NCBI GenBank assembly: GCA_030618945.1
Contig: JAUXCI010000183.1
Span: 1 to 5,344 of the forward strand
Direction of reading: 5' to 3'
Source: Flavobacteriaceae bacterium
Lineage (GTDB): Bacteria > Bacteroidota > Bacteroidia > Flavobacteriales > Flavobacteriaceae
Length of the DNA: 5,344 bases
Shown: positions 1 through 5,344 of the stretch, piece by piece
Numbering within the stretch: position 1 is the stretch's first letter
Layout of the letters: each line of letters opens with the position of its first letter
The notes under the pieces: generated by a model
The model's database searches: none
The model's input: the letters and a program-made list of their open reading frames with translations, nothing else
Told to the model about the DNA's origin: nothing
Position numbers and translations under genes: made by a program

Positions 1-40
1 CTCTCCGGTAAATAATTTAAAGAACTAAAATTTAGGTTTG

Positions 41-72
41 CAAATGTATTATATGGAATAGAATCATGCAAA
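41..72 (-). promoter_or_regulatory. Left-facing Bacteroidota-type promoter
   Basis: On the minus strand the sequence reads TTTG (72-69), a 20-nt spacer, then TACATTTG (48-41). This fits the known Bacteroides consensus TTTG-N19-21-TAnnTTTG at every defined position. Transcription would start near position 34 and leave the window at base 1. No ATG of a leftward gene is visible within the remaining bases, so the 5' untranslated region would extend past the edge. Such short motifs occur by chance in AT-rich DNA, but the spacing and the intergenic position support it. Confidence 0.5.
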
Positions 73-209
73 CATTTTTTGTATTATTTTACGAAAAAAT
101 AAACCTGAATTAAAAATGCCTTTATCATTCTTTGACTAGTCATTTAAAAATGCTCGTAATACTATATTTTAAGGGAATTTAGAGCCTTAAGCAATTTTGA
201 ATTTATAAA

Positions 210-239
210 TTGGTTTAAATCAAAAATAATTTATATTTG
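210..239 (+). promoter_or_regulatory. Promoter of first lipoprotein gene
   Basis: TTG at 210-212, a 19-nt spacer, then TATATTTG at 232-239 fit the Bacteroidota -33/-7 consensus (TTG, 17-23 nt, TAnnTTTG). The -7 box ends 47 nt before the ATG at 287. The downstream paralog has a matching TATTTG box at exactly the same distance from its own ATG, which supports the assignment. Confidence 0.6.
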
Positions 240-286
240 TATGAATAATTACTATCGAAACACTAATAAAAAACAATTAACATATT

Positions 287-964
287 ATGAAGATTTTAAA
301 ACAAATTATTGCGCTTTTAATTGTTGTCATAGCATTTTCAAGTTGCTCAGGAATTAAAGTAGTTGACTCATGGAAAGCGGATGAAATTAACTCTTTGTCT
401 ACTGAGAAAATATTAGTAATCGCAAGAACTGACAATAATGTGGGCAGACAACGATTTGAGCAGGAAATAGCTGAGAGACTTAGAGGAGCCGGGATAGATG
501 CCACAGAAAGTTATAAAAAATTCCCTTCGATGAAACACAATCGGGAATTTACCGAGCAGGAAATTGCTGATAGAGTTCAAATCATTAAGAATGAAGGTTT
601 TAACGGTATTGTTCTCACTGTATTAAAAGATATGAGTAAAGAGATTGTAACTTCTGAAACAGGCGGATATGTGTCCGGTGGATATTATCCATCATATTAC
701 GGTGGATATTATGGTGGATTTGGCGGTTATTATGGCCGTGTTTATTCTCCATATGGTTATGGTTATGGTGGGTCTTACGTTCCTTCTGAAACCAGAACTT
801 ATACTTCCGAAACATATCATGTAGAAACAGTAATCTATAATTTGAACATGGAACCTGGAAAACAGTTACAAGGGGTTATATCGATTGATGTGACTGACCC
901 GAAAGCAGCTTCAAAGGTAGCTCCTAAATATGCAGATGCAGTTGTAAAGCAATTAAGCAAATAA
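287..964 (+). CDS. Lipoprotein with Gly/Tyr-rich segment, paralog 1
   Basis: Predicted 225-aa lipoprotein of unknown function. Residues 1-19 form a signal peptide (K2, K5, then a hydrophobic stretch) ending in the lipobox FSSC, with Cys20 as the lipidated residue. The -3 position is Phe rather than the usual Leu, a small deviation. The residues after Cys (SGIKVV) lack the acidic surface-export signal described for some Bacteroidota lipoproteins, so a periplasm-facing location is more likely. The mature part opens with a VVDSWKADEI stretch and a beta-strand-like KILVIAR, then a probable helix (RQRFEQEIAERLRGAG). Residues about 126-164 are dominated by Gly and Tyr in GGYY/GGF units. A Ser/Thr-rich stretch (PSETRTYTSETY) and a C-terminal strand-helix region (GVISIDVTDP, YADAVVKQL) follow. 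The general shape recalls small Bacteroidota lipoproteins of the DUF4136 kind, but I cannot assign a family with confidence. It has its own promoter and terminator. A close paralog follows directly. Confidence 0.9.
   Translation: MKILKQIIALLIVVIAFSSCSGIKVVDSWKADEINSLSTEKILVIARTDNNVGRQRFEQEIAERLRGAGIDATESYKKFPSMKHNREFTEQEIADRVQIIKNEGFNGIVLTVLKDMSKEIVTSETGGYVSGGYYPSYYGGYYGGFGGYYGRVYSPYGYGYGGSYVPSETRTYTSETYHVETVIYNLNMEPGKQLQGVISIDVTDPKAASKVAPKYADAVVKQLSK
677..739 (+). repeat. Gly/Tyr-rich coding repeat, copy 1
   Basis: This stretch encodes residues 131-151 of the first lipoprotein, made of imperfect GGYY and GGF units. At the DNA level the unit is close to GGTGGATATTATGG, repeated with variation. 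The segment is probably flexible or surface-exposed. Such short in-frame repeats can expand or contract, but both paralogs have the same number of units here. Confidence 0.6.
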
Positions 965-987
965 ACTTATAGCATTTAAAAGATATT

Positions 988-1020
988 AAAGCTTAAGTCC
1001 TTCGACTTAAGCTTTTTTTA
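988..1020 (+). terminator. Rho-independent terminator of paralog 1
   Basis: A perfect 12-bp stem, AAAGCTTAAGTC (988-999) against GACTTAAGCTTT (1004-1015), encloses a CTTC loop (1000-1003). The T run spans 1013-1019. The stem begins 23 nt after the stop codon. The flanking A run on the left means it could also act weakly in the other direction. Confidence 0.88.
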
Positions 1021-1187
1021 TTTTTGCAGGCATAGAAAATATTTGGTTATTCTTCTATCTGTCACCAGAATTAAGAAAAAAATAAAGACCGGCATATGCC
1101 TCATTATCCGGTTGGGGATATAAAGTAGGGCCTTATTACCTCTTCATGATTCCATAAAAAAAATGTCTTGTTTTAATTATTAATCAC
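1021..1187. other. Intergenic spacer between the paralogs
   Basis: No gene is supported here. The middle part (about 1087-1135) is less AT-rich than its surroundings. It contains the palindrome GGCATATGCC (1091-1100), with ACCGG (1088-1092) and CCGGT (1108-1112) forming a second short inverted repeat overlapping it. The role is unknown. This spacer has no obvious counterpart upstream of the first paralog. Confidence 0.45.
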
Positions 1188-1195
1188 GATATTTG
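1168..1195 (+). promoter_or_regulatory. Promoter of second lipoprotein gene
   Basis: TTG at 1168-1170, a 17-nt spacer and GATATTTG at 1188-1195 approximate the Bacteroidota consensus, with one mismatch in the -7 box (GA instead of TA). The box ends 47 nt before the ATG at 1243, exactly as in paralog 1. It is probably a diverged copy of the same promoter and may be weaker. Confidence 0.45.
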
Positions 1196-1242
1196 TGTAT
1201 AATACATGTATTGAAATATTAACTTTAAACAATAATTACATT

Positions 1243-1920
1243 ATGAAAATTTTTAATAAACTACTAGGCCTATTGACTATTGTCTTGGTTTTGGTGAGTT
1301 GCTCTGGTATTAAGGTAGTTGACTCATGGAAAGCCGATGAAATTAGTTCTTTGTCTGATGCTAAAATTTTGGTTATAGCCCGATCAGATGATATGGTTGG
1401 CCGGCAGCGTTTTGAACAGGAAATTGCTGAGAGGTTGAGAGGTGCAGGAGTTGATGCCATGGAAAGTTATAAAAAATTTCCTGCAATGAAGCAAAATCAG
1501 GAGTTATCCGAACAGGACATTAATGATAGAGTCCAAATTATTAAGAATGAAGGATTTAAAGGTATTGTATTAACGGTATTGAAAGATATGAGTAAAGAAA
1601 TAGTAACTTCTGAGACGGGTGGATATGTTTCAGGTGGATATTACCCATCACATTATGGTGGTTACTATGGTGGATTTGGTGGATACTATGGACGAACTTA
1701 TTCTCCTTACGGCTATGGTTATGGAGGGTCTTATGTTCCTTCTGAAACCAGAACCTATACCTCTGAAACTTATAGTTTGGAAACAGTAATCTATAACCTG
1801 GACTTAGAACCTGGTAAACAATTATTAGGCGTTATTTCTATTGATATTACTGATCCTAAATCGGTTTCCAAGGTGGCTCCACAATATGCGGATGCAGTGG
1901 CAAAACAGTTGGAAAAATAA
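1243..1920 (+). CDS. Lipoprotein with Gly/Tyr-rich segment, paralog 2
   Basis: Predicted 225-aa lipoprotein of unknown function and tandem paralog of the preceding gene. A hand alignment without gaps gives about 184 of 225 identical residues (82%). Most differences fall in the signal peptide (12 of the first 20), and the mature part is about 86% identical. The lipobox LVSC with Cys20 is canonical. The Gly/Tyr-rich block (about residues 126-164) and the stretch before it (GIVLTVLKDMSKEIVTSE) are almost unchanged. The reading frame is open from an ATG at 1195, but the start at 1243 is chosen because it puts the signal peptide at the N-terminus, gives the same length as the paralog, and aligns with it from the first residue. 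The 1195 ATG would also overlap the -7 box. As with paralog 1, no surface-export signal follows the Cys. The gene has its own terminator, so it is probably a single-gene unit, possibly with some read-through from paralog 1. Confidence 0.9.
   Translation: MKIFNKLLGLLTIVLVLVSCSGIKVVDSWKADEISSLSDAKILVIARSDDMVGRQRFEQEIAERLRGAGVDAMESYKKFPAMKQNQELSEQDINDRVQIIKNEGFKGIVLTVLKDMSKEIVTSETGGYVSGGYYPSHYGGYYGGFGGYYGRTYSPYGYGYGGSYVPSETRTYTSETYSLETVIYNLDLEPGKQLLGVISIDITDPKSVSKVAPQYADAVAKQLEK
1633..1695 (+). repeat. Gly/Tyr-rich coding repeat, copy 2
   Basis: This is the counterpart of the 677-739 repeat, encoding residues 131-151 of the second lipoprotein. The protein sequence matches copy 1 except Tyr to His at residue 137. 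Codon choices differ at many third positions, so the protein pattern seems to be kept by selection and not by recent gene conversion. Confidence 0.55.
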
Positions 1921-1941
1921 ACACCTTTATTTATAATGTTT

Positions 1942-1976
1942 AAAAGCTTAAGTTCTTTGACTTAAGCTTTTTTTTT
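1942..1976 (+). terminator. Rho-independent terminator of paralog 2
   Basis: The stem is AAAAGCTTAAGTT (1942-1954) against GACTTAAGCTTTT (1959-1971), 13 pairs including one T-G wobble next to the CTTT loop (1955-1958). The T run continues to 1976. It is nearly the same hairpin as the one after paralog 1, which indicates that the terminator was duplicated together with the gene. It also separates the lipoprotein genes from the transporter operon. Confidence 0.88.
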
Positions 1977-2026
1977 GTAGGTATACATTATTAACAAGTA
2001 ACCTAGATTTCCAAAAACTGAACCTT

Positions 2027-2073
2027 TTTTTGTATGTAGTCATCATAATATAATGCGGTTTTTCGTATATTTA
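2027..2073 (+). promoter_or_regulatory. Possible promoter region of the dcu operon
   Basis: A promoter is expected here because a terminator lies just upstream and the three-gene run begins at 2094. Two weak candidates are visible. One is TATAAT at 2049-2054 with TTTTTG at 2027-2032, spaced by 16 nt. The other is TATATTTA at 2066-2073, one mismatch from TAnnTTTG but without a well-placed -33 element. I cannot choose between them. No clear FNR- or CRP-like dyad is visible. Confidence 0.25.
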
Positions 2074-2093
2074 TAGAACTAAACCTTCTAAAA

Positions 2094-3422
2094 ATGATAT
2101 GGATTGAGTTGATTATATTTTTGTTAATCATTATCGTGGGTGCAAAATATGGGGGTATTGCGATGGGTACCATTGCAGGAATCGGGTTAATCATCTTTGT
2201 TTTTATTTTTAAGATGCCTGTAGGTAGTCCACCTGTGATTGTCCTTGGTATGATACTTGCCGTAATTACAGCACTTTCTGCCATGGAAGCAGCTGGAGGA
2301 CTTGATTATTTAGTTAATCTGGCGGAAAAGATTATGCGAAAAAGGCCGCAGAATATTACTTTTATTGCCCCCTTAGTTACTTATGTTTTAATTTTTGCAG
2401 CTGGTACGCAACATGTGATTTACGCGTTACTTCCGGTAATTGCTGAAATCTCAAGGAAATCTGGGATACGACCCGAACGACCTATGTCAATGAGTGTGAT
2501 TGCAGCTTCTCAAGGATTGGTTGCTTCACCTATATCGGCAGCTACCGTGGCAATGGTGGGAGTTCTCTCAGTATTAGGTGTTGGTCTGACTCAAATTTTA
2601 ATGGTAATTATTCCTTCGACCTTATTAGCAGTGATTATTGGCTCTATTTCTGTGTATAGGATGGGAAAAAACCTGGATAAAGATCCTGTTTACCAAGAAA
2701 AACTCCGAACAGGAAAAATAAAGCCAGCTGAAGAACTTAAAAAACTGAAAGGTTTAGAATTGAAAAATGCCAAGGGTTCTACCATTTTATTTTTTGTTGC
2801 AATCTTGCTAGTGGTATTAATTGGTATGTATCCTGAGATAAGGCCAACTTATGAATGGATAGTTAATGGTGAATTAACTCAGGACAAAATTGATATGGGG
2901 CCTGCAATAATGATCATCATGCTTGCTGTAGCTGGTTTAATAATGATTTTATTCAAAGCGGATCCTGGAAAAACAGTAGGAGGAAGCATAATGAAAAGCG
3001 GTATCGTAGCACTTATATCTATTTTGGGAATTTCGTGGCTGGGGTCCTCTTTTTTTGAAGGCAACAGGATGTTGATTATCGAAGGGGTTTCAGACCTTAT
3101 CCAAGATTATCAATGGGTATTTGGTATCGGTTTGTTTGTTTTGTCTATCTTACTATTTAGCCAAGCAGCTACGGTAGTGACATTAATGCCCGTTGGGGTA
3201 GCACTTGATTTGCCTCCAGAATTATTAATAGCATTATATCCAGCCGTTAATGGATTTTTCTTTTTACCAACCTATGGAACAATACTGGCTGGTGTTTCCT
3301 TTGATCAAACGGGTACTACAAAAATCGGAAAATATTTAGTCAATCACAGTTTTATGCTACCAGGTTTGATTACAACCTTTTCAGCGGTTGTAATAGCCTT
3401 GATCATTTCTTATTTTATATAA
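2094..3422 (+). CDS. dcuB: Dcu-family C4-dicarboxylate transporter
   Basis: Inner-membrane carrier of the DcuA/DcuB family, 442 aa, close to the roughly 433-446 aa of E. coli DcuA and DcuB. Family members exchange or take up fumarate, aspartate, malate and succinate, classically fumarate or aspartate in for succinate out. The N-terminus (IIFLLIIIVGAKYGGIAMG) resembles that of DcuB from memory. Other recognisable blocks are GTQHVIYALLP (from residue 104), IRPERPMSMS (125-134) followed by GLVASPIS, a hydrophilic loop with GKNLDKDPVYQ (from 191), SQAATVVTLMPVGVAL, and FDQTGTTKIG (403-412) followed by NHSFMLPGL (417-425). About ten to twelve hydrophobic segments are visible. DcuA and DcuB are hard to separate by eye. 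I favour DcuB for the length and the central loop. The gene leads a run with aspartase (34-nt gap) and asparaginase, which makes fumarate or aspartate the likely substrate. Family members are usually linked to anaerobic metabolism. Confidence 0.92.
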   Translation: MIWIELIIFLLIIIVGAKYGGIAMGTIAGIGLIIFVFIFKMPVGSPPVIVLGMILAVITALSAMEAAGGLDYLVNLAEKIMRKRPQNITFIAPLVTYVLIFAAGTQHVIYALLPVIAEISRKSGIRPERPMSMSVIAASQGLVASPISAATVAMVGVLSVLGVGLTQILMVIIPSTLLAVIIGSISVYRMGKNLDKDPVYQEKLRTGKIKPAEELKKLKGLELKNAKGSTILFFVAILLVVLIGMYPEIRPTYEWIVNGELTQDKIDMGPAIMIIMLAVAGLIMILFKADPGKTVGGSIMKSGIVALISILGISWLGSSFFEGNRMLIIEGVSDLIQDYQWVFGIGLFVLSILLFSQAATVVTLMPVGVALDLPPELLIALYPAVNGFFFLPTYGTILAGVSFDQTGTTKIGKYLVNHSFMLPGLITTFSAVVIALIISYFI

Positions 3423-3456
3423 AAATTATTTAACCCCCTAAATTATATTAACCAAA

Positions 3457-3531
3457 ATGAAAACAGGAATTCAATTTTTAAGGACCTTAGTATTGCTAAG
3501 CCTAATAAGTGTAGTAAATGTAAATTTCGCT
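3457..3531 (+). other. Predicted Sec signal peptide of aspartase
   Basis: Codons 1-25 encode a basic N-region, a hydrophobic core and the end VNFA, with the predicted cut before Gln26. The neighbouring asparaginase has a signal with the same FA|Q ending. No Cys stands at the cleavage site, so a soluble exported protein is predicted rather than a lipoprotein. Confidence 0.75.
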
Positions 3532-4944
3532 CAGGAATTTAGGACAGAAACTGATCTCTTAGGAGAGATAAAAGCCCCTGCTGATGCGTATTATGGAGCT
3601 CAGGCAGCCAGAGGCATGGAGAACTTTCAAATTTCAGATCAGTACATCAATGACTATCCTGATTTTATTAAGGCTTGGGGAATGGTCAAATTAGCCTGTG
3701 CCAAGGCAAACACTGATGCCGGGAAAATGGAAGCAGAGATTCTAAAGCCGATAGAAGAAGCCTGTAATGAACTAATTGCTGGAAAATATCTCGATCAGTT
3801 TCAAATTGACTTATATCAAGGAGGTGCTGGCACTCCAACAAATATGAATGCCAATGAAGTTTTGGCCAATGTTGCCTTAGAAAAAGCCGGATACCAAAAA
3901 GGTGATTATAAACAAATATCTCCCAATGATCATCTTAACATGTCTCAATCTACCAATGACACCTATCCTTCATCCTTAAAAATAGGTATGTTGCTGCATA
4001 ATGATAAATTGATAAAGGAGCTCACTGAACTAAAATCCTCTTTTAGAAAATTGGGGCATAAGTACATTGATATTGTTAAAATGGGGCGAACCGAGTTTCA
4101 AGATGCAGTGCCGATGACCGTAGGACAGGAATTTCATTCTTTCGCAGCCATGTTAGAATGGGATATTGCCAATATAGAGCATGCAAGTAAATCTCTATTG
4201 ATACTTAACATGGGTGGAACAGCCATAGGAACGGGACTCAATACCCCTGAGGGATACGATAAGTTTGTCATAGGTCATTTGAAAAAAATATCTGGATTCG
4301 ATGTTAGAAACGCGGATGACATGATTGCTGCTACTTCTAGTTTACAAGGGTTTGTTGTTTATTCCTCGGCCTTAAAAACCCTGGCGACAACACTTTCAAA
4401 AATTTCAAATGATTTGATCAATTTATCGTCCGGGCCAAGAAATGGTCTTTTCGAGATTAATCTTCCAGCTCGCCAACCAGGATCCTCGATAATGCCAGGA
4501 AAGGTAAACCCTGTAATACCCGAGTTAATGGCCTTTGTGAGCTATCGTGTTATTGGAAATGATGTAACTGTGAACATCGCTGCTTCAGATGGTGATTTAC
4601 AATTGAATGCTTATGAACCAGTAGTGGGCCTTACCATTTTTGAATCACAGAAAATACTATCTAATACGATGCGAACTTTTCGAATCCAATGCATAAATGG
4701 AATTACTGTAAATGAAGATGTGCATAAAAGAAATTTGGAAACGACAATAGGTATCGTTACAGCCTTGAATCCTGTACTAGGGCATCATGTAGGTGATGAA
4801 TTGGCAAAAGAATCAATGAAAACAGGAAAAGGCATTATGGAATTGGTTAAAGAGCAAAAGCTTTTGACCGAAAAACAAATTGAAGAGATTTTTTCGGCAG
4901 AGAATTTGACAGGTCTTGACAAATCAATTTATAAAAACAAATAA
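3457..4944 (+). CDS. aspA: Aspartate ammonia-lyase with signal peptide
   Basis: Aspartase of the fumarase/aspartase superfamily, 495 aa, converting L-aspartate to fumarate and ammonia. The N-terminal 25 residues are not part of the usual enzyme. They have K2 and R9, a hydrophobic core (LVLLSLISVV) and an FAQ cleavage site after Ala25, a good Sec signal peptide. The catalytic fold starts right after it: RTETDLLG (29-36) aligns with the start of E. coli AspA (IEEDLLG), followed by ADAYYGAQ. Superfamily motifs are intact: GGAGTPTNMNANEV, QSTNDTYP (164-171), GRTEFQDAVPMTVGQEF (from 210) and the flexible-loop signature GSSIMPGKVNP (342-352) with the catalytic serine. IGNDVTVNIAASDGDLQLN, CINGIT and IGIVTALNPVLGHH favour aspartase over fumarase. 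Residue 213 is Glu where E. coli AspA has Gln and several relatives have His. No in-frame Met lies between the signal and the fold (the next is Met54), so a cytoplasmic form from a later ATG is unlikely. The asparaginase gene follows after 19 nt. Confidence 0.94.
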   Translation: MKTGIQFLRTLVLLSLISVVNVNFAQEFRTETDLLGEIKAPADAYYGAQAARGMENFQISDQYINDYPDFIKAWGMVKLACAKANTDAGKMEAEILKPIEEACNELIAGKYLDQFQIDLYQGGAGTPTNMNANEVLANVALEKAGYQKGDYKQISPNDHLNMSQSTNDTYPSSLKIGMLLHNDKLIKELTELKSSFRKLGHKYIDIVKMGRTEFQDAVPMTVGQEFHSFAAMLEWDIANIEHASKSLLILNMGGTAIGTGLNTPEGYDKFVIGHLKKISGFDVRNADDMIAATSSLQGFVVYSSALKTLATTLSKISNDLINLSSGPRNGLFEINLPARQPGSSIMPGKVNPVIPELMAFVSYRVIGNDVTVNIAASDGDLQLNAYEPVVGLTIFESQKILSNTMRTFRIQCINGITVNEDVHKRNLETTIGIVTALNPVLGHHVGDELAKESMKTGKGIMELVKEQKLLTEKQIEEIFSAENLTGLDKSIYKNK

Positions 4945-4948
4945 TTAA

Positions 4949-5344
<396 letters not shown>

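Larger units (their letters stand above)
1..286. other. Intergenic region between divergent transcription units
   Basis: No convincing coding region is visible on either strand. The stretch is very AT-rich. It holds a left-facing promoter-like site at 41-72 (minus strand), a right-facing one at 210-239, a 10-bp perfect palindrome TGACTAGTCA at 133-142, and a weak inverted repeat TTAAGG/CCTTAA at 169-174 and 185-190. The layout suggests a gene reading leftward just beyond the window edge and the lipoprotein gene reading rightward, sharing this control region. The left gene is not visible, so this is inference. Confidence 0.6.

Noticed and set aside
615..815. Minus-strand open frame rich in His and Asn opposite the first lipoprotein
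   Set aside because: Its His/Asn-rich composition is the antisense image of the Gly/Tyr repeats. The similar minus-strand frames at 277-504 and 1236-1460 mirror the paralogs in the same way.
1086..1157. Short open stretch of 23 codons between the paralogs (begins RPAYASLSG)
   Set aside because: It has no start codon, is preceded at once by an in-frame stop and is too short to recognise. It is probably chance.
1195..1242. Upstream ATG giving a 241-aa form of the second lipoprotein
   Set aside because: The extra 16 residues would bury the signal peptide inside the protein, the ATG overlaps the -7 promoter box, and the paralog starts exactly at the position equivalent to 1243.
1977..2093. FNR- or CRP-like operator before the Dcu gene
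   Set aside because: Such control would suit a C4-dicarboxylate operon, but I found no convincing TTGAT-N4-ATCAA or TGTGA-N6-TCACA dyad.
2003..2284. 93-codon open frame on the minus strand overlapping the start of the transporter gene
   Set aside because: It lies opposite the well-supported Dcu coding sequence and the upstream spacer, and its translation resembles no family I know. It is best explained as a shadow of the real gene.
3457..4944. Class II fumarase as an alternative identity for the lyase
   Set aside because: The superfamily signature fits both enzymes, but the C-terminal blocks (GNDVTVNIAAS, CINGIT, IGIVTALNP) and the asparaginase and Dcu neighbours point to aspartase.

Overview
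The window looks like a piece of a Bacteroidota chromosome (Flavobacteriia- or Cytophagia-like). This rests on the AT-rich composition, the absence of Shine-Dalgarno sequences before any gene, promoters of the Bacteroidota -33/-7 type (TTG/TTTG, about 17-20 nt, then TAnnTTTG), and signal peptides ending in 'FAQ'. No rRNA, tRNA, CRISPR or insertion sequence is visible.

Left part (1-1976). The first 286 bases are an intergenic region with two divergent promoter-like sites: a full-consensus one facing left, out of the window, and one facing right. The right-facing one precedes the first of two tandem paralogous lipoprotein genes (287-964 and 1243-1920). Both proteins are 225 aa, about 82% identical without gaps, and share a Gly/Tyr-rich middle segment. 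Each copy has its own -7 box exactly 47 nt before its ATG and its own hairpin terminator with nearly the same stem. The duplicated unit is therefore a whole promoter-gene-terminator cassette with a period of 956 nt. Their function is unknown.

Right part (2094-5344, running off the right edge). A tight operon-like run encodes a Dcu-family C4-dicarboxylate transporter, an aspartate ammonia-lyase and the start of a type II L-asparaginase, with gaps of 34 and 19 nt. Aspartase and asparaginase both carry N-terminal Sec signal peptides. Read together, this suggests a pathway outside the cytoplasm: asparagine to aspartate plus ammonia, then aspartate to fumarate plus ammonia, with the Dcu carrier taking up fumarate (or aspartate), probably in exchange for succinate. 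In well-studied bacteria asparaginase II is periplasmic but aspartase is cytoplasmic, so the apparently exported aspartase is the most notable observation here. Its export is predicted from sequence only.
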